Notes: generated by a model not told the origin, from the letters alone. Shown: positions 18,463 through 27,979, counted from the stretch's first letter. The stretch: DNA of 64,000 nt from Luteimonas sp. 9C (GCF_902506295.1 NZ_LR733312.1:1688095-1752094); one strand, 5' to 3'. Translations and numbers: made by a program.

Positions 18463-20017
18463 TCGAGGCCGTGCGCAGGCGCTGCGCGAATTCCCGGTGC
18501 CCCGGCACCCCTGCATCGACGTCACGAGCCGATGCGAGCGCGGCTTCCGCGCCGGCGAGGTTGCCGGCGCCCAGACGTTCGTCGCCGATCGCCAGCCAGC
18601 GCTGCGCGAGCCGCCGGCGTGCTTCGCGCACCGCGCTGCCTGCGTCGCCGAGCACTTCGCGGGCATCCAGGCATGCGCGTGCACGTGCCAGGTTGTTCGC
18701 GCGCAGTCCCGCGTCGAAACACTGCCGCGCCGAGGGCAGCAGGCGCGAGGACGCGCGCGCGACCGCCGGATCGTCCGGCGCGACCAGACGCGCCGCGCGG
18801 ATCTTGTCGTAGGCGCTGTCGCCGGGCGGCGTCAGCAGATCGCCACGGGCCTCGGCAGCAGTGGCCTGCTCCAGCAGCGCGTCCACCCGCTGGCGGCGCG
18901 CGCCCGCTGGCAGCTGCGGACCGAGGCGCGCATGTCGCGCGCGCGACCGTTCGACGTGCTCGCCGGCGACGCGTACCGCTTCGCTGTCGGCCGCCAGGGC
19001 GCGGGCTTCGCGCAACTGTGCATCGGCGTCGGCGAAGTTGAAGTCGCGCGCGAAGCGTTCGGCGCGATGCGCATAGGCCGCGCCCGCGTCCTGCAGTCCG
19101 CGTTGTGCGCGCGCATCGTCCGGATCGAACGCGAGCAGGGTGCGCCATTCGGCGACCGCGCGTTCGACACGGCCCGCTTCCAGATTGCGCGCCGCGCGGC
19201 GGCGCAGTGCATCGAGTTCCTCGGTCAGTCGTGCTTCGGTGTCGGGCAGATCGACATGGCCGGCATCGTAGGCGCGGACGCGCGCGATCGTGTCGGCCGC
19301 GTCGCGCAGGCCGCCTTCGCGCAGGCCACGCCGCGCGTCGTCGAGCAGCGACGCCAGCGCATCCTCGCGCCCCCGCAACGCATCCGCATTGTCGGGCTGC
19401 AGCGCCAGCACGCGGCGGTAGAGCGGCAGCGCGCTGTGCGTGCCGCCGTCGAGATCGCCCGCGGCCTGTGCAGCCTGCGCCGCGGCCACGAGCCGATCGA
19501 GTCCCGCGCCGGCCGCTTCCTTGCGCCGCAGCGTGGTCGCGACCGCGTCGACATGCTCGCGCGGCGCGGACAGCTCGCTGGCGAGTCGCAGCGCCGCGTG
19601 GGCGTCGTCGAAGCGGCCGTCCTCGACCGCTGCCGCCGCCTGCACCACCGCAGCGCGCGCGACGTCGGACAGACCTGCGCGGGGGCGGACGTCATCGGGA
19701 TCCAGGGCGAGCGCCGCTTCGTAGAGCTGGCGTGCGCCATCGCCATCGGCGGCCGTCAGATGCCCGGCGGCGGTGGCGGCCGCGGCGTCATCGAGCAGTG
19801 CCTGGACGCGGGTCTCCGGCCACAGGCGGTCCACCAGGAACAAGCGCACGCACACCACCAGCACCAGGACGACCGCGAGCACGCCGGCCGCGATCCACGC
19901 GCCGCGCCGACGCGCCGCAGCGTCGACGGCCGCGGTGCGCGCACGCGACGCCACACGCGCCAGCCGCTCACGCGGTGGCGGCGTCACGGGATCAGGTCTG
20001 TCGGATTCGCGTCGCAC
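18449..20017 (-). CDS. Membrane-anchored TPR-repeat protein of unknown function
   Basis: This 522-residue protein has a basic cytoplasmic N terminus, one membrane helix at about residues 39-62 (AWIAAGVLAVVLVLVVCVRL), and a long Ala/Asp/Arg-rich helical domain of TPR-like units. One such unit is ALPLYRRVLALQPDNADALR and another AVAEWRTLLAFDPDDARAQR. The domain should face the periplasm. It lies 36 nt downstream of relA on the same strand and may be cotranscribed. The start is GTG (20017) with no clear ribosome-binding site. No specific function can be assigned; scaffolding of an envelope complex is the generic expectation. Confidence 0.83.
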   Translation of the reverse strand: MRRESDRPDPVTPPPRERLARVASRARTAAVDAAARRRGAWIAAGVLAVVLVLVVCVRLFLVDRLWPETRVQALLDDAAAATAAGHLTAADGDGARQLYEAALALDPDDVRPRAGLSDVARAAVVQAAAAVEDGRFDDAHAALRLASELSAPREHVDAVATTLRRKEAAGAGLDRLVAAAQAAQAAGDLDGGTHSALPLYRRVLALQPDNADALRGREDALASLLDDARRGLREGGLRDAADTIARVRAYDAGHVDLPDTEARLTEELDALRRRAARNLEAGRVERAVAEWRTLLAFDPDDARAQRGLQDAGAAYAHRAERFARDFNFADADAQLREARALAADSEAVRVAGEHVERSRARHARLGPQLPAGARRQRVDALLEQATAAEARGDLLTPPGDSAYDKIRAARLVAPDDPAVARASSRLLPSARQCFDAGLRANNLARARACLDAREVLGDAGSAVREARRRLAQRWLAIGDERLGAGNLAGAEAALASARDVDAGVPGHREFAQRLRTASINPN

Positions 20018-20053
20018 GCGGCGCAGTATGGAAGACCGCCATGAACGTCCGCG

Positions 20054-22216
20054 TCACCGGCGTGCGGCATCCACGCCGGGCATGCCGTCGAGCTTGCCGA
20101 GCAGGCGCGCGAGCTGGCCGAAATCCGCCACCCTCACCCGCAACTGCAGACGCACCCGCGACAGGCCCAGCGACTCGCTCTGGATCGACAGCACGTGCAC
20201 GTCTTCCTGCGCGATCGCGTTGCTGAGGTCCTTGAGCAGATGCCGGCGGTCGACGGCCTCGACGACGATGTCGGACGCGTGCCCACCGCTCGCGCGCCCC
20301 CACTCCACCGGCAGCACGCGCTGCGGCGCGCTGGCCGACAGCCGGAGGAACGACGGGCAGTCACGGCGGTGCACGGTCACGCCGCGCGCCCGGGTCAGGT
20401 AGCCGGCGATCGGCTCGCCCGGAACCGGCCGGCAGCAGCGCGCGACCTGCACCAGCAGATTGTCGACACCGACGACGTGGAACTCCGAATCGGCAGTCTT
20501 GGGGAGCCGCCGCGGCTGACGGAGCGGCAGTGTCGGCGCGGCAGCCTCGGCGGGCGCTTCCCGCTCGCGTTCCAGTTCCAGCAGCACGCGGCCGATCTGG
20601 TTGGGCCCCACATCGCCCAGCGCGACCAGCACCAGCAGATCGTCGACCGACGAGACGTTGAAGCGCGGCAGCACCGGCGCCAGATCCGCGTGCAGCAGAC
20701 CGAGCCGGCGCAGGTCCTTGTCCAGCAGTTCCCGCCCCGCCTGCAGATTGCGCGCGCGGTCGAGTTTGTGGAACCAGTTGCGTACCTTCTCGCGCGATCG
20801 CGCGCTCGCCAGAAATCCATTGGCGGCGACCAGCCAGTCGCGTCGCGGCGACGGGGTCTTGGCCGTGAGGATCTCGACGCGCTCGCCGCTGTGCAGGACG
20901 TAATCCAGCGGCACGATGCGTCCGTCGACCTTGGCCCCGCGGCAGCGGTGGCCGACCATCGTGTGCACGTGATACGCGAAATCCAGCGGCGTCGCGCCTC
21001 GCGGCAGGTCGACGATCTCGCCTTTGGGCGTGAGCACGAACACGCGGTCTTCGACGAGCGCGTTGCCCAGCGCGCCGGCCAGCGATGGGTCGCCCTCGCC
21101 TCCGGGTTCGGTGTGCGCGTCGAGCAGGCGGCGCATCCACTCGATGCGCCGCTCGAGCGCGGCGGCGCCCGCGGACGAGGCGCGCTGCGAACCGCCGCTC
21201 TCCTTGTAACGCCAGTGCGCGGCCACGCCGAGCTCGGACGCCTCGTGCATCTCGCGGGTGCGGATCTGCACCTCCAGCGTCTTGCCTTCGGGACCGATGA
21301 CGGCCGTGTGCAGCGAGCGGTAGTCGTTGTGCTTGGGGCGGGCGATGTAGTCGTCGAACTCGCTGGGAATGGGCGTCCACAGCGCATGCACCACGCCGAG
21401 CGCGGCGTAGCAGGCCGGAATGTCATCGACCAGTACCCGCACCGCGCGCAGATCGTAGAGCTCGCCGATCGGCACCTGCTTGCGCTGCATCTTCTTCCAG
21501 ATGCTGTAGATGTGCTTGGGCCTGCCGGCGACCTCGCCGCGCACGCCCTGCGCGGCCAGCGCCTCGCCGAGCTGCACGCGGACCGCTTCGATGTGGCGTT
21601 CGCGACCCGTGCGCTTGTCGTCGAGCAGGCCGGCGATGCGGCGATACGTGTCGGGTTCGAGACAGCGGAAGGCCAGGTCTTCGAGTTCCCACTTCAGCTG
21701 CCAGATGCCCAGCCGGTTCGCCAGCGGCGCGTGGATGTCGCGGGTCAGCGACGCCAGCGCACGGCGCGCGCCGTCGTCCTCGCTGCGCGCCGCCACGCGC
21801 ATCAGCGCCAGCTGCCGGGCCAGCAGCACCAGCACCAGCCGCAGATCGCGGATCAAGGCCAGCAACAGTCGCCGCAGGCCTTCGGGATTGCCCGCGCTCG
21901 CATGTTCGGCGTGCAGCGACCAGACCTGGTGCGCGGCGGCCAGGCCGTCCAGCAGCTGCGCGATCGCCGGCAGCCGCGCCGTCAGCGCCGCACGCCAGGC
22001 CGGCACGGCATCGGCGACGGCGGTCGCGACCACTTCGGTATCGGCGCCGAGCAGGCCCAGCGAGCTCACGGTATCCAGCAGCACCGCTGCATCGTCCTCG
22101 GCGATCTCCACATCGGTCGGCAGCGAGGCCAGCAATGCGCGCAAGGATGGTCCCGACGCGGCCATGGTCGGCAGCGCCAGCAGGCGATCGCGCAGGTTGT
22201 CCGGACGCTCGGGCAT
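20054..22216 (-). CDS. relA: GTP pyrophosphokinase RelA (monofunctional (p)ppGpp synthetase)
   Basis: This 720-residue ribosome-associated synthetase makes (p)ppGpp on amino-acid starvation. The N-terminal hydrolase region lacks the HD-x-x-ED signature (it reads HQVWSLHAEHASAG and LARQLALMRV), as expected for RelA. The synthetase domain shows GRPKHIYSIWKKMQRKQV, YDLRAVRVLVDD and HNDYRSLHTAVIGPEGKTLE. A TGS domain follows (VFVLTPKGEIVDLPRGATPL), then a Cys/His zinc-finger region (ARCCRPVPGEPI, then VHRRDCPS) and a C-terminal ACT/RRM domain. The bifunctional partner spoT is at 50646-52820. The ATG at 22216 gives a family-like N terminus. Confidence 0.95.
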   Translation of the reverse strand: MPERPDNLRDRLLALPTMAASGPSLRALLASLPTDVEIAEDDAAVLLDTVSSLGLLGADTEVVATAVADAVPAWRAALTARLPAIAQLLDGLAAAHQVWSLHAEHASAGNPEGLRRLLLALIRDLRLVLVLLARQLALMRVAARSEDDGARRALASLTRDIHAPLANRLGIWQLKWELEDLAFRCLEPDTYRRIAGLLDDKRTGRERHIEAVRVQLGEALAAQGVRGEVAGRPKHIYSIWKKMQRKQVPIGELYDLRAVRVLVDDIPACYAALGVVHALWTPIPSEFDDYIARPKHNDYRSLHTAVIGPEGKTLEVQIRTREMHEASELGVAAHWRYKESGGSQRASSAGAAALERRIEWMRRLLDAHTEPGGEGDPSLAGALGNALVEDRVFVLTPKGEIVDLPRGATPLDFAYHVHTMVGHRCRGAKVDGRIVPLDYVLHSGERVEILTAKTPSPRRDWLVAANGFLASARSREKVRNWFHKLDRARNLQAGRELLDKDLRRLGLLHADLAPVLPRFNVSSVDDLLVLVALGDVGPNQIGRVLLELEREREAPAEAAAPTLPLRQPRRLPKTADSEFHVVGVDNLLVQVARCCRPVPGEPIAGYLTRARGVTVHRRDCPSFLRLSASAPQRVLPVEWGRASGGHASDIVVEAVDRRHLLKDLSNAIAQEDVHVLSIQSESLGLSRVRLQLRVRVADFGQLARLLGKLDGMPGVDAARR

Positions 22217-22276
22217 GGCCGCTCGATGCGGGCAGGACGGTCTACACTAGCGGCGCCCCGACCAGAGGAACAGAGC

Positions 22277-22801
22277 ATGCGTGCAGTCCACAGTGTCTTG
22301 ATCGCAGCGGCGCTCGCCGCGGCCTTGCCCGCCTACGCACAGCAGACGCGCATCGAGGATCGCCTGACGGATGCCGAGTTCCGCGCCGCGGGCCTGGGCA
22401 AGCTCGACGAAGCCGAGCTCGCACGCCTCAACGCCCTGCTTGCCCGGGAGATGGGCACGTCCGCCACGGATGCACCGGCATCGGCCGACGTCGAGGCGCG
22501 CATCGCGCAGGCGCGTGAGGACGGTCGCCGCGAGGCGGCGGTGGCCGCGGACCAGGGCGTGCGGCCGGCCGCGTCGCGCGAACCGGTGGAGAGCACCATC
22601 CCCGGCGCATTCACGGGATTCGCCCGTGGGCGCGAATACACGCTGGCCAATGGACAGGTGTGGCGGCAGACGGACAATGCCTCGATCGCCGGCGCGCGCG
22701 GCCAGGATGTCGGCGTGCGTATACGCCCCGGACTGCTGAGCGTCTGGTGGCTGCAGGTCGACGGGTACAACGCGCAGGCCAAGGTCGAACGCGTCCGCTG
22801 A
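22277..22801 (+). CDS. Small secreted protein with C-terminal GREYTLANGQVWRQ domain (copy 1)
   Basis: This 174-residue protein has a Sec signal peptide (cleavage likely after AYA, residue 22). A helical region of about 70 residues follows (LTDAEFRAAGLGKLDEAELA, then LNALL). The C-terminal domain of about 60 residues contains GREYTLANGQVWRQ and ends WWLQVDGYNAQAKVERVR. It is paralogous to the gene 34 nt downstream. Both should be periplasmic or secreted. The Trp-rich C-terminal block resembles a small beta-domain found in many uncharacterised Lysobacteraceae proteins; that is recollection, not a search result. It is divergent from relA. Function unknown. Confidence 0.85.
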   Translation: MRAVHSVLIAAALAAALPAYAQQTRIEDRLTDAEFRAAGLGKLDEAELARLNALLAREMGTSATDAPASADVEARIAQAREDGRREAAVAADQGVRPAASREPVESTIPGAFTGFARGREYTLANGQVWRQTDNASIAGARGQDVGVRIRPGLLSVWWLQVDGYNAQAKVERVR

Positions 22802-22835
22802 GCCGACCGACACGGATTTCAACAGGAGCCCACCG

Positions 22836-23333
22836 ATGCGCGCACTCTCCACTCTGGCACTCGCCCTCACGCTCGCATGCACAGGCGCCAGCGCCTGGGC
22901 GCAGACGTCCACGCTCGAGTCACGCATGGGCAGCGCGCAGTTCCGGACATCCGGCTTGCACAAACTCGACCCCGTCGAGCTGCGTGCGCTGGAGCAATGG
23001 TTGGCGAGCCAGATGACCGCGGCTCCGGCCACCGAGGCACAACTTGCCGAAGCGCGCGCCGCGGGACGAGAGGAAGCCGCCGCGTCGCAGACCGCATCCA
23101 AGGTGGCCCCCGAACCGGTGACCAGCACGCTGGTCGGCCGCTTCGAGGGCTTCAGGCGTGGGCGCGAATACACGCTGGCGAACGGCCAGGTCTGGAGGCA
23201 GGTCAACGAGGCCTCGCTCGACGGCGGCCGCGCGGAATCACCTGTTGTGGAGATCGAGCCCGCCCGGCTCGGCGGCTGGTGGATGCGCGTCGCCGGCTAC
23301 AACCTGCGGTCGCGCGTCGAACGCGTCAGGTAA
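22836..23333 (+). CDS. Small secreted protein with C-terminal GREYTLANGQVWRQ domain (copy 2)
   Basis: This 165-residue protein is a paralogue of the preceding gene. Its signal peptide ends at about residue 23 (GASAWA/QT). A helical spacer follows (MGSAQFRTSGLHKLDPVELR, then ALEQWL), then a C-terminal domain sharing the exact 14-mer GREYTLANGQVWRQ and the ending RVERVR. The ATG at 22836 is preceded by AGGAG at 22824-22828. Its last 8 bp overlap the 3' end of convergent hrpA. Both copies keep the motif order FxGFxRGREYTLANGQVWRQ...WW...V.GYN. Function unknown. Confidence 0.86.
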   Translation: MRALSTLALALTLACTGASAWAQTSTLESRMGSAQFRTSGLHKLDPVELRALEQWLASQMTAAPATEAQLAEARAAGREEAAASQTASKVAPEPVTSTLVGRFEGFRRGREYTLANGQVWRQVNEASLDGGRAESPVVEIEPARLGGWWMRVAGYNLRSRVERVR

Positions 23334-26300
23334 GCGCCGCCACCCGGGTCGCGAGCTTCTTGGGCGAGACACCGCCCTTGGCACCGAGTTCCTGGGCGAA
23401 CAGCGAGACCCGCAGTTCCTCGATATCCCAGCGCAGCGCCTGCCAGTCGGGCGCGTCGCCACGGCCACGTGAGGCGGCATCGACGAGCGCGTCGACGAAC
23501 GGTTTGACGTCCAGCATCCGCTGCTGGTCGCGTTGCGGATCGCGCTGCGCACGCTCGGCGCGCAACGACAGCGCGTGCAGCCAGCGCGCGTATTCCGACA
23601 GCGCCGTCGCCGGCACCGTCCGCAGGAAGCCCGGCGGCACCAGCGCGTGCAACTGGGCCTGCATGTCGTCGAGATTCGCGCGGGCCCAGCCCATCAGTTT
23701 CGATTCGAGTTTCGCGCGCACCTCGGCGACGCGGTCCAGGATCGCCTCGGCCTGCTGCAGGCGCGCCATCGCCTCACCGAACAGCGCCTTGCCGACCGCG
23801 TCGCGATGCGCCGTGAAGGCATCGACGTCGCGGATCGTCTCGAGACCGTCGGCGAGCAGCGCGGCCAGTGCACCGTCGACCAGATCCTCGCGCAGCCGAT
23901 CGCCGGGCTTGCCGGCGCGCGGTGCGGCGGATTCGATCGCCGCGTAGAGCAACGCGGTCTTCGGTGCGACCGGCAGCTGCTTGCGCGCATGGCGCACGCG
24001 GTCCGCCAGCGCGATCGTCAGCAGGCGCCGCACGCCCTGGGGATGCAGGCGCCGCGCATGCGACGCATCGGCGTGGACCGCCAGGGACGCGGTCTCGCCG
24101 TCGTCCTGCAGCGCGGGGTATGCCGGCAAGCCGCCGGCGCCGGGAATCGAGACCGGTACCGGCGTCTCCGGAAAGGCGGTCAGCCCCGCCTGCTGCAGAC
24201 CGTCGGCGGCGTGCGAGGCGAATGCACGTGCGGCGCGCTCACCGAAGCGGCGACGCAGATCGTCCAGGTCGCGCGACTCGGCGAGCACGGTCGCGCCCTT
24301 GCGGTCGCGCCCGGTGTCGACCAGACGCAGATTCGCGCGCAGATGTGCCTCCAGCGCCGTCTCGTCGAAATCCGACGCGGTAACGTCCACGCCGGCGAGC
24401 TTCTTCAGGAAACGCGCCAGCGTGCCGGTGAACGCATCCGCATCGCCGTCGCGCCAGGCCTGCGCGAATGCACGGGCGAAATCCGGCGCGGGCACGAAAT
24501 TGCGACGCAGCGCTTTCGGCAGGCTGCGGATCAGCGCGGCCGCCTTGTCCTCGACGAAACCGGGCGCCAGCCAGGACAACCGCACCGGATCGATCGCATT
24601 GAGCAGATGCAAGGGCACCGAAACCGTCATGCCGTCGTCCACTGCACCGGGCTCGAACCGGTACGACACCGCGAGACGCGCTTCACCCAGCGCGATGAAC
24701 GCCGGGAACAGATCGGCGTCCACGCCATCGGCAACCAGCAGATCGTCGCGGCTCCACGCCAAGGCCTGCTTCGCGGCCTCGGGCGCCTTGCGCCACCATG
24801 CATCCAGCGCCTGCGCCGACAACACGTCGGCGGGCAATCGCTGCGCGTACCACTGCGCCATCCATTCTTCGTCGACGACGAGTCCCGAGCGGCGCTGCTT
24901 GGCTTCCTCTTCGCGTGCGCGCGCGAGCGTGCGCAGGTTGCGCTCGACGACGTTCGCGCGGGTGTTGATCTCGCCGGTGACCAGTCCGTCGCGCAGGAAC
25001 AGCGCGCGCGATTCGTCCGGATACAGCCGCCCATAATCGACCGGCTTCTTCGGTGCGAGCACGAGGCCGAACAGGCTGATCTGCTCGCTGCCGACCACGC
25101 GCCCCTGCGAACGCGACCAGCGCGGATCGTGGTGGCGCCGCGCCAGCAGATGATCGAGCTCACTGATGACCCAGTCCGGCTCGATCGCCGCGTTGGTCAG
25201 CGACCAGACCTTCTCGGTGTCCAGCAACGTCGCCGACAGTACCCACGGCGGCGGCTTCTTCGACAGCGGCGAACCGGGAAACAGCTGAAAGCGCCGTCCA
25301 CGCGGGCCTTCGTACTGTCCGGACACGCGCCCACCGCCACCGGGATCGGCGCGATGGCCGACCTGGGTCGGCAGGCCGGCGATCAACGCGCGATGCAGAG
25401 CGATGAATGCCGCTGCTTCCGCCTTTGCCGCCATACGCGGATCCGCGTCCACAACTGCGTTGGCACGCGCCTCGATCGACCACCCGAGTTCCTCGCACTG
25501 CAGCCGCAGCTGCCGATGCAGTTCGCGCCACTCGCGCATGCGCAGGAAGCCGAGGAAGTTGCGGTCGCACCACTTGCGCAGCTGCGACTGGGTGAGATCG
25601 GCATGCGCCTGCCGGTAGCCGTCCCACAACTTCACGATGCCGACGAATTCGGATTTCGCATCGGCGAACTGCGCGTGCGCGGCGTCGGCCGCGCCGCGCT
25701 GATCGGACGGCCGCTCGCGCGGATCCTGGATGCCAAGGAACGAGGTGATCGCGAGCATCTCGTCCAGACAGCCATGCGCACGTGCGGCGACGAGCATGCG
25801 CGCGAGTTTGGCGTCGACCGGGAGCTTGGCCATCGTGCGGCCGGTCGCGGTGAGCCTGCGTTCGCCGTCGATCGCACCGAGCTCGGCAAGCTGCTGCCAA
25901 CCGTCAGCGACCGCGCGCGGATCCGGCGGCTCGACGAAGGGGAAGGACTCGATGTCGCCCAGGCCCAGCGACAGCATCCGCAGGATCACCCCCGAGAGCG
26001 ACGCGCGGCGGATCTCCGGATCGGTGTAGGCGGGACGCGATGCGAAATCGGCTTCCGAGAACACGCGGAAGCACGTGCCCGGCGCGATGCGGCCGCAGCG
26101 GCCCTTGCGCTGGTCGGCGCTGGCCTGGCTGATCGGCTCGATATGCAGGCGGTCGAGCTTCTGCCGCGGGCTGTAGCGCTTGACGCGCGCGAGCCCGGGA
26201 TCGACGACGTAATGGATGCGCGGCACCGTCAGCGAGGTTTCGGCGACGTTCGTCGCCAGCACGATGCGTCGCTGCGGGCCCGGATTGAACACGCGGTCCT

Positions 26301-27306
26301 GGTCCTTCGCCGACAGCCGCGCGTACAGCGGCAGCACCTCGGTGTGGCGGTACTTGCGGCGTTCGAGCGCCTGGTGCGCATCGCGGATCTCGCGCTCGCC
26401 GGGCAGGAAAATGAGCGTGTCACCGGTGCCACGGATCTGCATGATCTCGTCGCAGACCGACACGATGCCGTCGAGCACGCTGCGTTCGCCTGCGTCGTCG
26501 CTCTCGCCTTCCAGCGGCCGGTAGCGCACCTCGACCGGAAAACCGCGACCTTCGACATCGACCACCGGCGCACCGTCGAAATGCTCGGCGAAACGCGCAG
26601 TGTCGATCGTCGCCGAGGTCACGATGAGCTTGAGATCGGGACGCCGGCCGAGCAGCTGCTTCAGATAGCCCAGCAGGAAATCGATGTTGAGACTGCGCTC
26701 GTGCGCCTCGTCGATGATGATCGTGTCATAGGCCGACAGCCAACGATCGGATGCGATCTCCGCCAGCAGGATGCCGTCGGTCATGAACTTGATCGCGGTC
26801 GCATCGCTGACGTTGTCGTTGAAGCGGACCTGGTAGCCGACCAGTCCGCCGCTCGGCACCTGCAGTTCTTCGGCCACGCGCTTGGCCACCGTGCGCGCGG
26901 CGATGCGGCGCGGCTGGGTGCAGCCGATCAGACCGGCCGCGCCGCGACCGGCGGCCAGGCACAGCTTCGGCAGCTGGGTGGTCTTGCCCGAACCGGTTTC
27001 GCCGGCGACGACGACGACCTGGTGGCTGCGGATCAGCGCGACGATCTCATCCGCCTTGCCGGCGATCGGCAACACCGGATCGACCTCGGCACGCGGCAGC
27101 TGCGCGGCGCGTGTCTCGCGCTGCCGGATCGACGCCTGCAGACGGGTCTCGAAGGCCTCGCGCGTGGCAGCGTCTTCAGGCGCCCGGCGCCAGCGGCCGA
27201 GCAGTCCGAGCAGCCGACCGCGGTCGCGCGTCGAGGCGGATTCGATCGCGGACTGGGCGTGCTTCAACGCGCCGTTCACCGCCTTGTCGCTGGAATGCTG
27301 CGTCAC
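23326..27306 (-). CDS. hrpA: ATP-dependent RNA helicase HrpA
   Basis: This 1326-residue DEAH-box helicase matches the length of Escherichia coli HrpA, which resolves stalled, collided ribosomes and processes some mRNAs. Visible motifs are Walker A VVVAGETGSGKTTQLPKL, DEAH in TIIIDEAHERSLNIDFLLGY, motif III SAT in LIVTSATIDTARF, and motif VI QRKGRCGRIAPG. The C-terminal half carries the DUF3418 region usual for HrpA rather than HrpB. The start is a GTG at 27306, with the frame opening MTQHSSDKAVNGAL. It is convergent with and overlaps the secreted-protein gene, and is divergent from dps. Confidence 0.95.
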   Translation of the reverse strand: MTQHSSDKAVNGALKHAQSAIESASTRDRGRLLGLLGRWRRAPEDAATREAFETRLQASIRQRETRAAQLPRAEVDPVLPIAGKADEIVALIRSHQVVVVAGETGSGKTTQLPKLCLAAGRGAAGLIGCTQPRRIAARTVAKRVAEELQVPSGGLVGYQVRFNDNVSDATAIKFMTDGILLAEIASDRWLSAYDTIIIDEAHERSLNIDFLLGYLKQLLGRRPDLKLIVTSATIDTARFAEHFDGAPVVDVEGRGFPVEVRYRPLEGESDDAGERSVLDGIVSVCDEIMQIRGTGDTLIFLPGEREIRDAHQALERRKYRHTEVLPLYARLSAKDQDRVFNPGPQRRIVLATNVAETSLTVPRIHYVVDPGLARVKRYSPRQKLDRLHIEPISQASADQRKGRCGRIAPGTCFRVFSEADFASRPAYTDPEIRRASLSGVILRMLSLGLGDIESFPFVEPPDPRAVADGWQQLAELGAIDGERRLTATGRTMAKLPVDAKLARMLVAARAHGCLDEMLAITSFLGIQDPRERPSDQRGAADAAHAQFADAKSEFVGIVKLWDGYRQAHADLTQSQLRKWCDRNFLGFLRMREWRELHRQLRLQCEELGWSIEARANAVVDADPRMAAKAEAAAFIALHRALIAGLPTQVGHRADPGGGGRVSGQYEGPRGRRFQLFPGSPLSKKPPPWVLSATLLDTEKVWSLTNAAIEPDWVISELDHLLARRHHDPRWSRSQGRVVGSEQISLFGLVLAPKKPVDYGRLYPDESRALFLRDGLVTGEINTRANVVERNLRTLARAREEEAKQRRSGLVVDEEWMAQWYAQRLPADVLSAQALDAWWRKAPEAAKQALAWSRDDLLVADGVDADLFPAFIALGEARLAVSYRFEPGAVDDGMTVSVPLHLLNAIDPVRLSWLAPGFVEDKAAALIRSLPKALRRNFVPAPDFARAFAQAWRDGDADAFTGTLARFLKKLAGVDVTASDFDETALEAHLRANLRLVDTGRDRKGATVLAESRDLDDLRRRFGERAARAFASHAADGLQQAGLTAFPETPVPVSIPGAGGLPAYPALQDDGETASLAVHADASHARRLHPQGVRRLLTIALADRVRHARKQLPVAPKTALLYAAIESAAPRAGKPGDRLREDLVDGALAALLADGLETIRDVDAFTAHRDAVGKALFGEAMARLQQAEAILDRVAEVRAKLESKLMGWARANLDDMQAQLHALVPPGFLRTVPATALSEYARWLHALSLRAERAQRDPQRDQQRMLDVKPFVDALVDAASRGRGDAPDWQALRWDIEELRVSLFAQELGAKGGVSPKKLATRVAALT

Positions 27307-27344
27307 GCTTGGAACCCGCCCTCAAGTCACATATCCACAACGGA

Positions 27345-27365
27345 TGCGCCCCTATTGTGGGCGCA
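27345..27365 (+). promoter_or_regulatory. Inverted repeat TGCGCCC-N7-GGGCGCA over a possible dps -10 box
   Basis: A perfect 7-bp inverted repeat (27345-27351 and 27359-27365) flanks a 7-nt spacer containing TATTGT, a possible -10 hexamer. It lies 25 bp ahead of the dps start. It could be an operator that blocks or recruits RNA polymerase, or simply a short hairpin. No clear -35 is present at the right spacing, which would suit activator-dependent transcription. The regulator is not identifiable from sequence. Confidence 0.4.
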
Positions 27366-27390
27366 ATCCCCTCACTACCGGAGTCCTGCC

Positions 27391-27957
27391 ATGGCCAAGA
27401 CGAAAGCGAGCAAGCCCAAGAAGTCCACGACGGCACCGGTCGCCCCGGCGGTTGCGTCACCCGACGCGCAGTCCAAGGCGCCGGCCATCGATATCGGGAT
27501 CAGCGACGCCGATCGCAAGGCGGTCGCGCAGCATCTGTCGGTGTTTCTCGCCGATGCCTACACGCTGTACCTCAAGACCCACAACTTCCACTGGAACGTC
27601 ACCGGGCCGATGTTCAACGCCCTGCACGTGATGTTCGAAGGCCAGTACACCGAACAATGGAACGCGCTCGACGAGATCGCCGAGCGGATCCGTGCGCTGG
27701 GCTACAACGCGCCGGGGTCCTATGGCGAATTCATCGCGCTGTCGTCGATCAAGGAAGAGCCGGGCCTGGAGAAGGCACCGGACTGGCGCGAGATGGTGCG
27801 CCAGCTGGTCATCGGCAACGAAGCGGTGTGCCGCAGCGCGCGCAAGGCGCTGGACGTCGCCGATGACGCCGACGACGATCCGACCGAGGATCTGCTGACG
27901 CAGCGTCTGCAGACCCACGAGAAGAACGCCTGGATGCTGCGCTCCCTGCTGCAGTAA
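27391..27957 (+). CDS. dps: Dps-family DNA-binding ferritin-like protein
   Basis: This 188-residue protein forms dodecamers that oxidise and store iron with peroxide and shield DNA in stress. A Lys-rich N-terminal tail (MAKTKASKPKKS) is the typical DNA-binding extension. The ferroxidase residues are in TLYLKTHNFHWNVTGPMF and the helix NALDEIAERIRALG. It is slightly longer than E. coli Dps (167) because of the tail. It is monocistronic: divergent from hrpA, and closed by a strong terminator at 27980-28003. Confidence 0.95.
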   Translation: MAKTKASKPKKSTTAPVAPAVASPDAQSKAPAIDIGISDADRKAVAQHLSVFLADAYTLYLKTHNFHWNVTGPMFNALHVMFEGQYTEQWNALDEIAERIRALGYNAPGSYGEFIALSSIKEEPGLEKAPDWREMVRQLVIGNEAVCRSARKALDVADDADDDPTEDLLTQRLQTHEKNAWMLRSLLQ

Positions 27958-27979
27958 GCCCGATCCCCTGCACTACACA

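Noticed and set aside
22243-22248. TACACT as -10 box for the secreted-protein pair
   Set aside because: It is placed plausibly 29 nt before the start, but no -35 or extended -10 element accompanies it, so it is not listed as a promoter.
23533-27957. Very long plus-strand open frame (over 1400 codons) antisense to hrpA and running into dps
   Set aside because: It is a high-GC shadow frame. The minus strand encodes a full HrpA with all helicase motifs, and only the last part of the frame, from the ATG at 27391, is the real dps gene.
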